DNA from: Selaginella moellendorffii
Lineage: Eukaryota > Streptophyta > Lycopodiopsida > Selaginellales > Selaginellaceae
Assembly: GCF_000143415.4 (NCBI RefSeq)
Contig: NW_003314276.1
Location: 391,906 to 435,932, forward strand
Reading direction: 5' to 3'
Length of the DNA: 44,027 bases
This document shows, piece after piece, positions 1 through 11,556 of this stretch (position 1 is the first letter of the stretch; each line of letters starts with the position of its first letter). The position numbers were made by a program, and so were the translations under genes. Under the pieces are notes generated by a model. The model was not told the DNA's origin. It searched no databases and saw only the letters and a program-made list of their open reading frames with translations.

Positions 1-104
1 AATTAACAGCCAAATTGTTTTTTTCCTCGGAAGGGGGGTCCGAAGCCCAGTTCACCCGTTGAGTTGTTAGAAACGGCGAGAGACCCCCCCCCCCCCCCCC
101 CCCC
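1..104. other. Unassigned flank with poly-C tract
   Basis: No coding signal is seen. The segment ends in a run of more than 20 C (about 83-105). It resembles no other part of the window until the family-B LTR similarity begins at about 105. Confidence 0.4.
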
Positions 105-486
105 CTGGAGACACACGCTTTGGGCTTTCATCCTATGACCTGTATTAGTACTCGGACTCGGTTTCAAACTCGATCTTAGACCCGACCTCGGACTCGGTCT
201 CGGACTCGATCTTAGACTCGATCTCAAACTCAACCTCGAACTCGATCTCGGACTCAACCTTAGACTCAATCTCGGACCCAATCTCGGATCTCGGACTCTA
301 TCTCGAACTTGGTCTCGAACTCGGTCTCAAAGTCGGCGTCGGACTCGATCCCGGACTTTGTCTCAAACTTAGTCTTAGAGTTGGTCTTGGACTTGATCTT
401 AGACTGATCCCATTTGATGAACTCTTTTTGGTCATGCTTTCGGGGATCCTTTAGCCTACGACACCTCAAGGAATTGGTTCCTTACA
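105..486 (-). repeat. Family-B LTR, right-hand part only
   Basis: This matches the right part of the complete LTR at 1285-2368: the GGAGACACACGCTTTGGGCT block, then a GGACTC/GATCTC hexamer array, then the terminal GGTTCCTTACA. The left part lies outside the window or is deleted. As the next segment is the 3' non-coding part of a minus-strand element, this would be that element's 3' LTR. Confidence 0.75.
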
Positions 487-964
487 ACTCCACAACCCAT
501 AGAAGAAGTTCGATGCCCACATCAAACATCTCTTTTTAATCCTACCACTTGTTGACTATGTCTCTGGGGGCATCCCCCCCCCACTTAGCGGTGTGCCTAA
601 GTTAGCCTCTCCAGCCAAAAGCCCATGACAACGGAATATAGGTGCCCCTATACCCCTCACCTCACCATGCCCTAGTATGGGGTTGGGACTTGAACCCAAC
701 CTTGCTTTACTAGGGGTTGGGACTCAAACCCAACTTCCATAGAATATGTTTACGGATTCGACATCCCCATAAGGAGTTGGGCATAGTTCCTTATGCTTGG
801 TCGATCTAGCTAACCCATGCTAATTAGCTTACCTTCAGTGCACCTTTGGGTCCCAACATATGCTATTGCTCAACTTCACAAATTGATACTTTAATTGAAC
901 TTTGCATAAGTACATAGAGTTTTGCCTTGTAGAAATTCCTCCACTAGATCTCACGCGTTCGTTA
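487..964 (-). repeat. 3' non-coding segment of a family-B element
   Basis: The segment is collinear with 2369-2850, and is joined to unrelated pol sequence at about 965, so the rest of this copy is lost. The minus-strand purine-rich sequence next to the LTR is the expected polypurine tract. It contains two adjacent hairpins at 682-700 and 716-734, each with a 6-bp stem (GTTGGG/CCCAAC) and a 7-nt loop resembling a tRNA T-loop. No ORF of interest. Confidence 0.6.
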
Positions 965-1284
965 CTACGTTAGCCCTATTTTATATATAGTCATATAAAC
1001 CCATAAAGCATCTAAGAGTTTTTTATCCCAATCTTTTTTATTTTCTTTTACAATCTTTTTCAAGATATTTTTAAGCACTTTGTTAGTAGATTCAGTTTGA
1101 CCATTCACTTATGGGTAATATGGCATGGACTTTTGGTGCTTAAGGATGAATTCCTATATAAAAATTTCTATCATTTCATTAATAAAATAGGTGCCTCTAT
1201 CTGGGACGATCTCTTTAGGTAAACTGATGTTTTCATAGAGGAATTAGGCAATGTTAGCGACTGAAGCCTGTTTCATAAGCATAA
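965..1284 (-). pseudogene. Integrase fragment of gypsy pol (element D)
   Basis: Minus-strand translation gives an integrase core: a VPDRGTYF-like block carrying the second catalytic Asp, then YYP-VNGQTESTNK carrying the catalytic Glu of the D,D-35-E triad, followed by an aromatic-rich stretch (DALWVYMT). In-frame stops interrupt it and it ends at the family-B LTR start at 1285. A related fragment lies in the opposite orientation at 14290-14920. It is a relic with no intact reading frame, and the family is inferred from these motifs only. Confidence 0.65.
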
Positions 1285-2368
1285 TGTAAGCCATAAATTT
1301 TTCCTTTCTAATTTGCCAGTTTACCTCGCTTATCCGTCCAACACTGCCTTGGTTTTAGCTAAGTTCCCTCACCAAGGTTCCCACCTATTGCACCCACTAC
1401 TACTTGGCCCTACTTGGTTTCAACTACTCACTGCACGAGCAACGCAGCGTTAGCCATCCATCCATAGATTCCCAAATCTCTCCCAATCCCCCTCCCCGGG
1501 TTAGGCTGGATTTAAGGTTCAACTACACTCCCGCAGGCACAAGCAGCCAAGCACCCCAAGCCTTTAGGTGCAACATTTGCTTCAGGATGCCAGAGTGAAA
1601 CACTGTGGCCTAATAGCACAGTATAGGTACCTCTACCCCCCACTTCCATCCCGAAGGGAAGGCTCAAGCCCTTAGGAAGGGTGAGGACCAATGAGCCACA
1701 AGGTACTCAAGTGGGGCACCACTCCACATGAGCTGGGAGCACCGCAGTCGGTTTCCCTTTCGGGAGTGGGAGATGCTCTTGAGCACTTCCTTGGGTGGCC
1801 CCTCTGGCACCACCCGAGTCCATGCTCACTCCCATCCAAGGCCCTCGGCCCCAATCTCAACCTCAAGTATGTTTGGAAGCACCACTAGAGAGTTCCTTTA
1901 GGACTGGTTTCTGGACCTTACTATCCCTACTATACTTTTGGAACCCCCTGTAGCCCCCCCCCCCCCTCCTCTTGGCCTCTTGGGAGACACACGCTTTGGG
2001 CTTTCACCCCTCAACCTATATTAGTACTTGGACTCGGTCTCGAACTCGATCTCGGACCCGACTTTAGACTTGGTCTCGGACTTGATCTCCAACTTGACTT
2101 CGGACCCGATCTCGGACTCGACCTCGGACTCAACATTGGACTCGATCTCGGATCTCAAACTCAGTCTCGAACTCAGTCTCAAACTTGGTTTCGAACTTGG
2201 TCTCAGAGTCAGCTTAGACTCGATCCCGGACTCTATCTCGAAGTCAGTCTCAGAGTCGATCTTGGACTCGATCTCAAATTTGGTCCCATCCGATGAACTC
2301 TTTATCATTTCGGTCGCACTTTCGGGTAACCTTTAGCCTACAACACCTCGGGGAGTTCGTTCCTTACA
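1285..2368 (-). repeat. Complete family-B LTR (3' LTR of the decayed chromovirus)
   Basis: It starts TGTAAGCCATAAATTTTTCC and ends TTCCTTACA, 1084 bp, the same length as the copy at 38692-39775. About 2030-2290 is a degenerate hexamer array of GGACTC, GATCTC and GGTCTC units. It sits downstream of the minus-strand pol at 2926-5416, making it that element's 3' LTR. The overlapping ORFs at 2021-2336 on both strands are a product of the 6-bp periodicity. Confidence 0.8.
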
Positions 2369-2916
2369 ACTCCACCAACCATAGAAGAAGTTAAATGCCC
2401 ACATCGAACGTCTCTATTTAATCCTACAAATTGTTGACCATGTCTCTAGGGGCATCCCCCCACTTAGCGGTGTGCCTAAGTTAGCCTCCTCGGCCAAGAG
2501 CCCATGACAATGGAATATAGGTGTCCCTATACCCTCACCTCACCACGCCCTAGTATGGGGTCAGAACTTGAACCCAGCCTTGCTTTACTAGGGGGTTGGG
2601 ACTCGAACCCAACCTCCATAAAATACGTCTACGGATTCAACATCCCCGTGAGGAGTCGGGTGTAGTTCCCTATGCTTGGTTGACCTAGCTAACCCATGCT
2701 AATTAGCTTACCTTTGGCGTGCCTTCGGGTCCCAATATGTGCCATTGCTCAACTTCACAAATTGATACTTTAATTGAACTTTGCATAAGTACATAGAGTT
2801 TTACTTTGAAAAAATTCCTTCACTAGATCTCGCGTGTTCACTATGTTCTCCTCCGGTTCCTATATTGCTTCATAGTGTGGAAATCCTTTCCACTTCACAT
2901 GGAACTCCCTCACCTC
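2369..2916 (-). repeat. 3' non-coding region and PPT of family-B chromovirus
   Basis: The minus-strand purine-rich sequence abutting the LTR (GGTTGGTGGAGT) is a good polypurine tract. The region holds a T-arm-like hairpin at 2595-2613 whose minus strand contains GGTTCGAGTCC, an exact Pol III B-box match, and a decayed partner at about 2560-2578. Similar blocks lie at 487-964, inside family A (about 8680-9060), and inverted at about 13400-13744. Confidence 0.6.
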
Positions 2917-5416
2917 GCGTCCTTGTCACTTGCTCTTGCGCGCATTGAGGATGGCCTCAACTTCATATTCCTCTTGCCCTTGGATAACCTCAGGTAAGGG
3001 TCTTACTTGGTCCTTGCAAAGTGGATCCTCAAAGTACAGCTTGAATAAGTTCACATGGAACACTAGGTGCATCTTCCCCATCTCTCGAGGAAGTCGGAGA
3101 CGGTAAGCCACTTTACCGATTTGTGCCTCAATCTTGTAAGGCCCCGCGAACCTGCTTAAGGAACTCAAGATTAGTTCATTTCCAGGAATACATGTATTTT
3201 TACCTTTGGGTCAACTTCCAGCTGATCCCACTTGGTAGCCTGAGGTTATTCGTGTTCAACCACACCTTCTCCCCAGTTTGGAACTCTACATCCCGGCGCT
3301 TTTGGTTCACATACTTTGTTTGCCTTTGTTGAGCTTGTTCCAAGGAATCCTTCACTCGATTCCAAATATTGAGTCTTTCCTCCGTGAACACCTCCACCGC
3401 AGGTAACTCTCCATGATATTCGGCCACGCCAAGTTTCATAAGACCTTCAATAGCTCACCCATTGATGAATTCCCATGGACTCACCCCAATACTCGAGTGT
3501 GGTGAGTTATTATAGCACATTTCCAGAAGTCCCAAATGACTTACCCAATCTGTTGGGTCTCCCAAGACATAGTTTCGCCACACCTTTTGCATCCACTTCT
3601 GTTGTGGTGGGTATGAAATGTACCATCTTCGAAAATTGGTCCACCACCACGAATATCATATCAAACCCCTCACTTGGGGGGAGTCCTGTTATGAAGTCCA
3701 TCGTAAGACATTTTCACAGATGATTTGGAATTAGGATGCTTTGTAACAAGCCCCCACTAGCCTTAGTCACACCTTTGACCTACTGACACGTTGGACATAT
3801 GTTTACATAGTCTTGAACGTCCTTAGCCATATCTAGCTAGTGATACTTCCTCTTGAGTAAGCCCATCATCTTAGGCACTCTGCCATGACTTGCAAGAGGT
3901 CCGTCATGACACTCTTCTAAGGCTACCTTCCTTAGTTCCCCTTTTGAAACATATACCCTTGTTTATTTATAATAGATGAGTTCAATACAATCTGCATAAC
4001 TTGTTTTCTCTTCTGTTAGCAACTCACCTCTCTGGTGAGCTTCTCGCGTCTCTTGGTTCCTCAACAATACTTTTTGTGCTAGACCATCGTTCTCATATGT
4101 TGTCTGCACATCGTCTCAAAAGGTTGCTATCATGCTAGATATCACTAACTTCAAGCTTGCTTTTCAACTTAGAGCTTCTACCACGATGTTGCTCTTCCCA
4201 AGTTTATATAGAATTTCACAATCAAACTCGGCTAAAGCATTAGCCCACCGACTTTGTTTCCCTCTCAAGTCGGGCTGTGATAAAAAGTGTTTCGTTGCCA
4301 CATTGTCCGTGTAAACCTTGAAGTGTCTCCCAAGGTAGTGTCGCCACTCCTTGAGCGCCTTGACCACTGCAAACAATTCCTTCTCGTGAGCAGGCCACTT
4401 CCGTTGAGCCTTGTCCAACTTCTTCGAGAAGAACGCTACTGGATGGTTGTCTTGCTTCAAAACTACACCCAACGCAAAGTCTGAAGCATCTGTTTCTACC
4501 TCAAAGTCCTTACCAAAGTCAGGTAATGCCAACACATGTGTCTTCCTCAACTTTCCTTTGAGGTGGACAAATGCCGTCTCGCATTTTGATGTCTATACCA
4601 TCTTCCCTTTACCCGTTTGGTTTGTTAAGGGTAGGGTTATTCTCGAATAGTGTTTGATAAACTTTCGGTAGTAGTTGCATAGCCCCAAGAACGCCCTCAA
4701 CTTATGTACATTCGATGGTCGCTCCCATTCCTAGATCGCTTGGACCTTCTCAAGGTCAACCTTGAGCCTGTCTTTGCCCACCACATGTCTGAGAAACTTT
4801 ACCTCTTGTTGAGCAAAGTCACATTTACTCTCTTTAGCATACAGCTTGTGTTCCCTTAGTTTCTCAAACACCTTCGTAAAATGTTTGGCATTCTCCTCGA
4901 GCATCTCACTCTAGATCAGGATGTCATCTATATATACGACCACAAAGTGATCTAGATAGGGTACAAAGATGTGGTTCATCAGCGTTGAAAATGTTGCTGG
5001 CACATTGCACAGCCCAAAGGGTATCACTAGAAACTCAAAGCTCCCATACCTTATTCGATAGGTTGTCTTCTCGACATCTTACTCTACTACCTTGATTTGG
5101 TAGTATCCTAACCTTAGGTCAATCCTTGAGAAGTATTTTGCCTTTCCCAACCTATCGAACAAGTCTTAAATCCTTTGCAAAGGGTATTTGTTCTTCTTTG
5201 TATACTTGTTGAGCAACTGGTAGTCTATGCACATGTGTATAAATCCATCTTTCTTTTTCACAAATAACACCAGTGCCTCATATGGGGACTTGTTGAACTT
5301 AACTAGCATACCCTTTATCCATCAACTCTTCTAGTTGGCACTTGAGCTCCTTGAGTTCGTTTTCCTTCAAACAATAGCAAGGACAAACCATCGTCTTAGC
5401 ACCCTCAAGTAGCTCA
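2917..5416 (-). pseudogene. Decayed chromovirus pol (RT, RNase H, integrase, chromodomain)
   Basis: Read on the minus strand the order is reverse transcriptase (about 5400-4650), RNase H (4550-4164, with [20 protein letters not shown] and YTDN), integrase (about 3900-3440, with [13 protein letters not shown]), the GPY/F module (about 3168-3030, RFAGPYKIEAQIG) and the beginning of a chromodomain (EYEVEAIL, near 2950). This is standard Ty3/gypsy chromovirus order. The frame is broken by many stops and frameshifts. Compared with the sister copy at 36089-38640, the protease and the linker between gag zinc knuckle and RT are missing, so there was an internal deletion near 5410. It belongs with the LTR at 1285-2368. 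It cannot encode an active enzyme. Confidence 0.85.
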
Positions 5417-5419
5417 ATG

Positions 5420-5721
5420 TTATATTCTAATAGATGTTATAGATTCTAATAGGGCTAATACATGTCGCGAACAACTCTCTACCAAAGTTGCTCGTGTAAT
5501 GAGTAACTTTGAGCTAGAGACTGGATCACATACCTCAGTTTGGATTTCACCCGACGTAATGGCCATATTGGTTCTGGCCTTCTTCGTGTGGGGACATTCC
5601 TTCGAAAAGTGTCCCTCTTCACCACAGTTGTAGCATACATTGTTTCCCATGCTGCTAGTAGACTTGACCTTTTTATTCATGGGTTTGTCTCTTTTAGCTT
5701 GACTCCCCCACGTACTTGCTC
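5420..5721 (-). pseudogene. Chromovirus gag C-terminal part with zinc knuckle
   Basis: Minus-strand translation contains CYNCGEEGHFSKEC, a CCHC nucleocapsid knuckle, preceded by a Lys/Ser-rich stretch. It ends abruptly at the left target duplication of the family-A element (5722-5726). Comparison with the uninterrupted sister gag (37788-38075) shows that the missing N-terminal side continues at 13317, so one gag gene is split by a 7.6-kb insertion. Downstream it is deleted into pol at about 5416. Confidence 0.8.
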
Positions 5722-5726
5722 ACTGG

Positions 5727-7493
5727 TGTAAGTGACTAATTTTTCCATTCTACTTTAGTCACTTAACCACACCTCCAACCACCTAGAGGAGTCTCATTCA
5801 CAACCTCCATAAGTCCAATTCAGGACTTGGGACTTGCTAGCCCCAAGAATGGCATCCATGCCACTCAACACTCGCACCTGGTCCAAGTGCTCCACGTGTC
5901 CGGTCCCAAGACCGACACCCAAAGGTACCACTGACATCTCGGCCCGTTACGCTAAGGCCATGCCCATTCACCTTTGCTGCACTAGTGGTCTAATACCACT
6001 TGCATCACCATCCCGTCTCTCCAAGACTGGGCTATCGGTCCACGAGTGGTCATCCTAGATCCACTCCTTAGCATCCTTAGGATGCCCACAGACCTGGGGA
6101 ATCGCCTTCCCCAAAGTCCCTTTGTCAATTCCTACCAAGTCCCTTTTTGCCCCTGGCCGTGTTTGCCAACACTGCCACTGGATCGAGGCCCACAGGCCCG
6201 ACCACTAAGTCCCATGGTCCTCTAGGACTTCCTCACCACACGACTGTGTCCTTGGTCACTACCCTAGAGGACTGCTCCTCTTCCTTTCCACAGTCTAGGC
6301 CTTTGGGACAACATTTCGGAACACCGTGGCCTTACGCGAGCCACCTGGGTACTCTCCCCGCCTTTCGCCTTTAGGTGCTCTAGCCATGGGCTTAGAGCGA
6401 GGTTTCGTTGAGCCACACCTGGTATCCAAGTAGGTAGTGCCACCCACACTTGGACTGGGAGCATCGGCCAGTCGATTTCCCGGGGGAACTAGAGCCGGCT
6501 CTTGAACACTTCACCAAGCTACCCCGCTTGTCGGTCCGTGTTCACTCTAGTCTTGGACTTCCCAGTGGGCATCTCATCACCCAACACTGGGTCCGGCCTT
6601 CCTGGGCCAAACTGGCCTTTCTTGGCCAAACTGGCTCCACTGCAGTCCTCCCCCTACTATACTTTTGGAGCTCACCAAACCCCCCAGGGTCTGGGAGACG
6701 AACGTTTTGGGCTTTCACCCTCTCAGGCTCCGGACTCGGACTCGGACTCGGACTCGGACTCGGACTCGGACTCGGATTCGGACTCGGACTCGGGCTCGGG
6801 CTCGGTCTCGGCCTCGGCCTTGGTCTCGGTCTCGATCCCGATCTCGGTCTCGGTCTCGGTCTCGGTCCCGGTCTCGGTCTCAACTTCGGACTCCATCTCG
6901 GACTCCATCTCGGACTCCATCTCGGGTCCATCTCGGGTCCATCTCGGACTCCATCTCGGACTCCATCCCAGGTCCATCTCGGACTCCATCTCGGACTCCA
7001 TGTCGGGTCCATCTCGGGTCCATCTCGGACTCCACTTCGGACTCCAGCTCGGGTCCATCTCGGGTCCACCTCGGACTCCATCTCGGACTCCACTTCGGAC
7101 TCCAACTCGGGTCCATCTCGGGTCCACCTCGGACTCCACTTCGGACTCCAACTCGGGTCCATCTCGGGTCCACCTCGGACTCCATCTCGGACTCCACTTC
7201 GGACTCCAACTCGGGTCCATCTCGGGTCCACCTCGGACTCCACTTCGGACTCCATCTCGGACACTCCCACGTGTCATGTGTTGGTCTTTTTGGGTCCCTT
7301 TTTGGAGCCTCGCCTTTTGCTCACTTCGTGCTCGTTCCTCGAGCACTTCGTTGGGAGTTTCACTCCCGCTCTTGACTTTTCAAGTCGGAGCTTTTGGTCC
7401 AAACGTGTTACGCTCGTTTGGCTGTTGCTTCGGCCACTACCATGTGGCGCCCTTCTGGCTCCACTTTGGGGCCTAGGGATTTTGTGTCTCACA
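5727..7493 (-). repeat. Family-A LTR (3' LTR)
   Basis: It begins TGTAAGTGACTAATTTTTCC and ends TTGTGTCTCACA, 1767 bp. It matches 11557-13311 nearly base for base outside the hexamer array. About 6725-7265 is the array (see its own entry). The long ORFs here (6450-7556, 6502-7476 and antisense) are not genes: the 6-bp unit leaves all frames open. Confidence 0.9.
6725..7265. repeat. Hexamer array inside family-A LTR
   Basis: The array starts as nearly pure GGACTC units, passes through CTCGGT and CTCGGC variants, and becomes a higher-order pattern of TCGGACTCCATC and TCGGGTCCATC blocks. Period 6 is kept throughout. The sister array at about 12555-13085 is about two units shorter, consistent with slippage after insertion. 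Confidence 0.9.
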
Positions 7494-10400
7494 ACTCCAC
7501 CACCCATAGACGAAGTTCGATGTCCTCATCAAACGGTAAACCCTTTCATAAAGTAACACCCACACGTGTTACCATTTCCATCCTTGGCACCTAGCCAATC
7601 TTTGTCTATGGTTTGACATCAAAGGCTCACCATGCCTTGTCCATCCTTTAAGGAGCGTAGTCTCTCCAACTTAGAGACTGATTGGACCACATGTAATGGT
7701 TCTCCCCTTTTATTGGTTTAGTTCTCGCTAAACCTCTTAGAGACCCTTCTCTAAGTCAATCATACTACTCCTTCTCGAGTAGTCTCAATTTCCATCTATT
7801 GAATGTTTGCACCTTGGAACTTTTACTCTTTTGACTTTTTGGAAGTCAATTTTCTAGGTGTCTCCAACACCTTGCATTGCACAGATTGTGCAACTCCACT
7901 TCCCTATCCTAGGAAGTTCATTATTTGAGGGCACCATCATCTTCTCTTCTATTTCGTGCCACCTTGGGCACTAAGTTCCATTTATCATACTTTGTGCTAG
8001 GGCTGTCCATGGCCTTATCATTTGGCTACCTTACCGCTCCCTCACTTGGAGCCTTTACTTCGCCAAATTGGAGCACTTAGGAATCCGTCCTTGAAAGTCC
8101 GCTTCCTTTCCCACAAGCTGTTAGCATCGAACACATTAGTGTTCCTTGGCTAACTTTGCCATTTGGATCCCTTCCATTAAATTCCATGGCCCAAACTTTG
8201 GCCACTAGTCCTTTGCTCCTATCCTTGATTGTTGCACCCAGCAACATCGGATCGCTACCTCCATTTTTGAGGTATCCTTTCGGTTCCATAACAAAGACTC
8301 TTCTTTGCCAAGTCCGGAGGATGTTCACCCCTAGTATGTCTCTTTAGCATATTCTGCTATGGGCTCTATCCATGGCCCAACTTCGTGACCCTCTCATGGG
8401 TCTTTTATAGAGACTACTTTCCTCGGACTCACTATGCCATCGGACGGACATAGTTTATTTCCCTTAGGTGCTCTTCCCACTTGGTCATCACGACCAAGCC
8501 ACACCATCTTAAACAGTTCAATTTCAACATTTTGAACCAAGAACTTCATTCCTTAGCCAACCAAGGACCTTGTCCTTATCTGGCCATAAGATCACCTAGT
8601 GATCTCACCTTGGCACCTTAACAGAGTTGCCAAGAGGTACTTGGTCTTCTAGACCTCCAAGTTGTTGACTATAACCCCGGGGGCATCCCCCACACTTGGC
8701 GGTGCACCCAAGCTAGCCCTTACGGCCAAGGGTTCATAGCAACTGAGATTAGGTGTCCCCATCTCACTCACCATGACCTTGGTGCCACTTGCACCAAAGC
8801 GTTCAAGTTAGATATGCCGAGCTTTCACACTAAGCAATCTAACCGTGCATCACGACTCCGAGGCATCCCTCGCTTGGCGGTGTTCCCAAACCAGTCTCCC
8901 CACTGAGAGTCCATGACCACCGAAATATGAGTGTCCTCATATTCCAAACCATCACCACGCCCTAGTGATTTGGGACTCGAACCCAAGCACTAGAGGGTCG
9001 GGACTCGAACCCAACCTCCGTATATGCATCTACGGATGGCATCACACTAGATGCCTGGCGTGACTCCCCACGCCGGTGCACCAACCTATTTTTAAAGCGT
9101 GCTACAGATCATAGCTTAGGAACCTAGTTCGTCCACACTGCCAAGTCCTCTCACTTGACATGTCTGTGATCATGCATGGACTCCTCCATGCTCGGCCCCC
9201 TGGCCCACCCTTTTTGAAGATATCACCTTCAACTAGGGTCTTTGTTCCCCCGACGTGCCAATCTCACTTGGCAAGTCCTCCGACCATTGTAACATGGTTC
9301 CTGCATAAGCGTGAAAGTCCTTGACCATCGACTTTCGTTCAAAGCCCTCTCTTTGAACACTTGGGAACTACTTCCCTAACCTTGATAACCTTGCCTCATG
9401 GCAAGCTTCAAGACCACGCTTCTGCTGCGCCACTCTGATTTCGCGCGTTCCATGAACCATTTACACTTGGCCTTTTTAGGTACTACGCTACCTAGAATCG
9501 TCTTTGGGAACCTTGAAGGAACTCTGTCCCTCAGCTTGCTAAGGCCTCCCCTTTCGCAAGCTTTATAGTTGCCATATAGTCTAACATGGACAATTCCATA
9601 TTTTAGACTCTCCATGGCATCACGGTTTCTAGCAACAACATCCTCGAGCACCCTCTTGATTCCCCAATCCCAACTTTCATAACCACTGTTGGATATGCCC
9701 TTTGATTTCTATGGTTCAGTTCCATCCCAACACTACTTGCCTTTGGCTTCACACCTTTCCTTCGGTCATTCTCCTCCAGACCAGGAGGATAGCTTTGCAC
9801 TTTCTATCATGCCTTAGCAAGTATTCTTAGGGATGAACCTACCCAATAGCCCAGGGAGTGGTTCCTCAATCCGGGTATGCTCAGCTTATAATCCCACACA
9901 CTGGGGTTACATTGTTGCTTATGGGCCTTTACATGCCCATCACTAGCCTTGCCAAAATTCCATTTTTGGCTTTGTCCAACTTGGGTAGACAGTCCTCTCC
10001 TATCTCCGCAACCTTGGACATTTGGATAGCACCTTCTATCCATCATTCGCTAGGGACTTAGTCCCTTGGGCTTTATCCATTGCCCTCGCGACATCAAACA
10101 CCACCTTCTGGTGTTCTAGAGTGTTCGGGTGTCCCAATGATGGCTTTCTTGACATTGAGTATTTCCTTTTATGATATTGACTTACTATATCGCAACATAA
10201 GCAACTTATCCCCCGTAAGGGTATATCCGACTTCCCTATACTAGAAGTCTTGGGTAGCTACCTTCTACCCGTTTAACCAGTTATTTTGCACCTCTTGCTT
10301 AGTTGCCTCATAGTTGTCAAGTCCTACAACTCATTGCTTGGTGCTTTCACACCTCCATCACTATCTGGGTCACCACACTCCAACTGCATGCTCTGCAGCT

Positions 10401-11541
10401 TAGGCTATGCCATTCCCATTTCCATTGGGATTCCTTTGGCAAGGGGTTCTCATGAACCCACCAACATAGCCTCAAGGTATCACACCTTGGCACATTTAGT
10501 GTCTCCACACCATCGGCTCCACGAGCCTACCTCTATGACATTTCCCTTCGTGTCTAAGTCTTTGCCAAGACCAACACCGCTCTTTCTCATGCCAACCATC
10601 TGTTAGCACTGCCCCATAGAGGTCACACACAACTTTATGTCAAAGTTGTTTTCTTCTGGGAACACCTTTCCTATAACTTTAGCATGGCACATTTTGCCAT
10701 CGATGAGATACTCTCTGTTCTCATCCTTGGATCCTATGATCCCCCCCCCATCCTTTGTGGGGTACAACGCACCTCAGTCCAAATGCTTCATTCAGTCCTT
10801 TTTAGGACCATCCCTTGACTCTACTTGAGTCGTCTAGCAGTTTTGGACTTGGTTAATCCACCGACCCGTAAGGTCCTACTTGTGAGGCACTAGCTCACTG
10901 GAATACACATCTTGCATTCCGGTCCTACTCAAAAGGACTATTTTCACAAGTGTTACTCCGACACTTGATTTTGTTCTCTGGGGGCAACCTTTGCCCCTTA
11001 GGACTACTTGTCCATATGATGAGAATACCAACTCATCCACTTAATACACCCCCAACTCCTTGGGTTGTTCCAGCATTTATTAGAGGTAGCCCCGGCTACC
11101 ATTTCAAGGACTTGAGTCCTCTTCCGTATTTGACCTTCCACGGTCATTACTTTTGGTCTCACATTCATGAGCACCAACCTCAACTATATGAGGATAATCT
11201 TGTGACTCCTTTATTGTTTTGGAGTCTCTATCTTTCCCGTGATCCCAACTTTAGTTGTTTACCACAACAACCTAAGCCAATTTGCTGAGACAAATGCTCA
11301 TCCGGATCACATCCTCAACTCAATGAGGAAAACCTTGCACTATTCCCATGATCCCAAAGTCGTTCCATTATTGGCCCTTTTCTATCCACCACCTCGTCTA
11401 CAAGTTCACACATGAACTGTAATGGAGAGCCATGTCTTCCAGACTTGCTACTCCTCAAGGATAGGCCCACTCCTCGGACCTTCCGATGCCAACACTAGTG
11501 GTGATATACTTGAGCACCAATAAAAGTCGGACTAAGGAACA
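7494..11541. other. Interior of the family-A element, no genes seen
   Basis: No gag, protease, RT, RNase H or integrase motif was seen in any frame, and the ORFs (up to about 110 codons) have no recognisable content. At 8680-9060 there are two tandem blocks related to the 3' non-coding region of family B, each followed by a T-arm-like hairpin (8970-8986 and 8997-9015). Confidence 0.65.
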
Positions 11542-11553
11542 GCTCCGATACCA
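11542..11553 (-). promoter_or_regulatory. Primer-binding site of family-A element
   Basis: The minus strand reads TGGTATCGGAGC, separated by 3 nt from the LTR at 11557. The usual plant initiator-Met PBS is TGGTATCAGAGC, so there is one mismatch. Confidence 0.85.
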
Positions 11554-11556
11554 AAT

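Noticed and set aside
682-734. tRNA gene
   Set aside because: Only T-arm-like hairpins are present. No acceptor stem, D-arm or anticodon arm could be fitted around them.
6450-7556. Long overlapping ORFs on both strands (up to 368 codons), repeated at 12280-13359
   Set aside because: They are caused by the period-6 GGACTC-type array within an LTR. Every frame is open and the products are pure Gly-Leu, Ser-Asp, Arg-Thr or Pro-Arg repeats.
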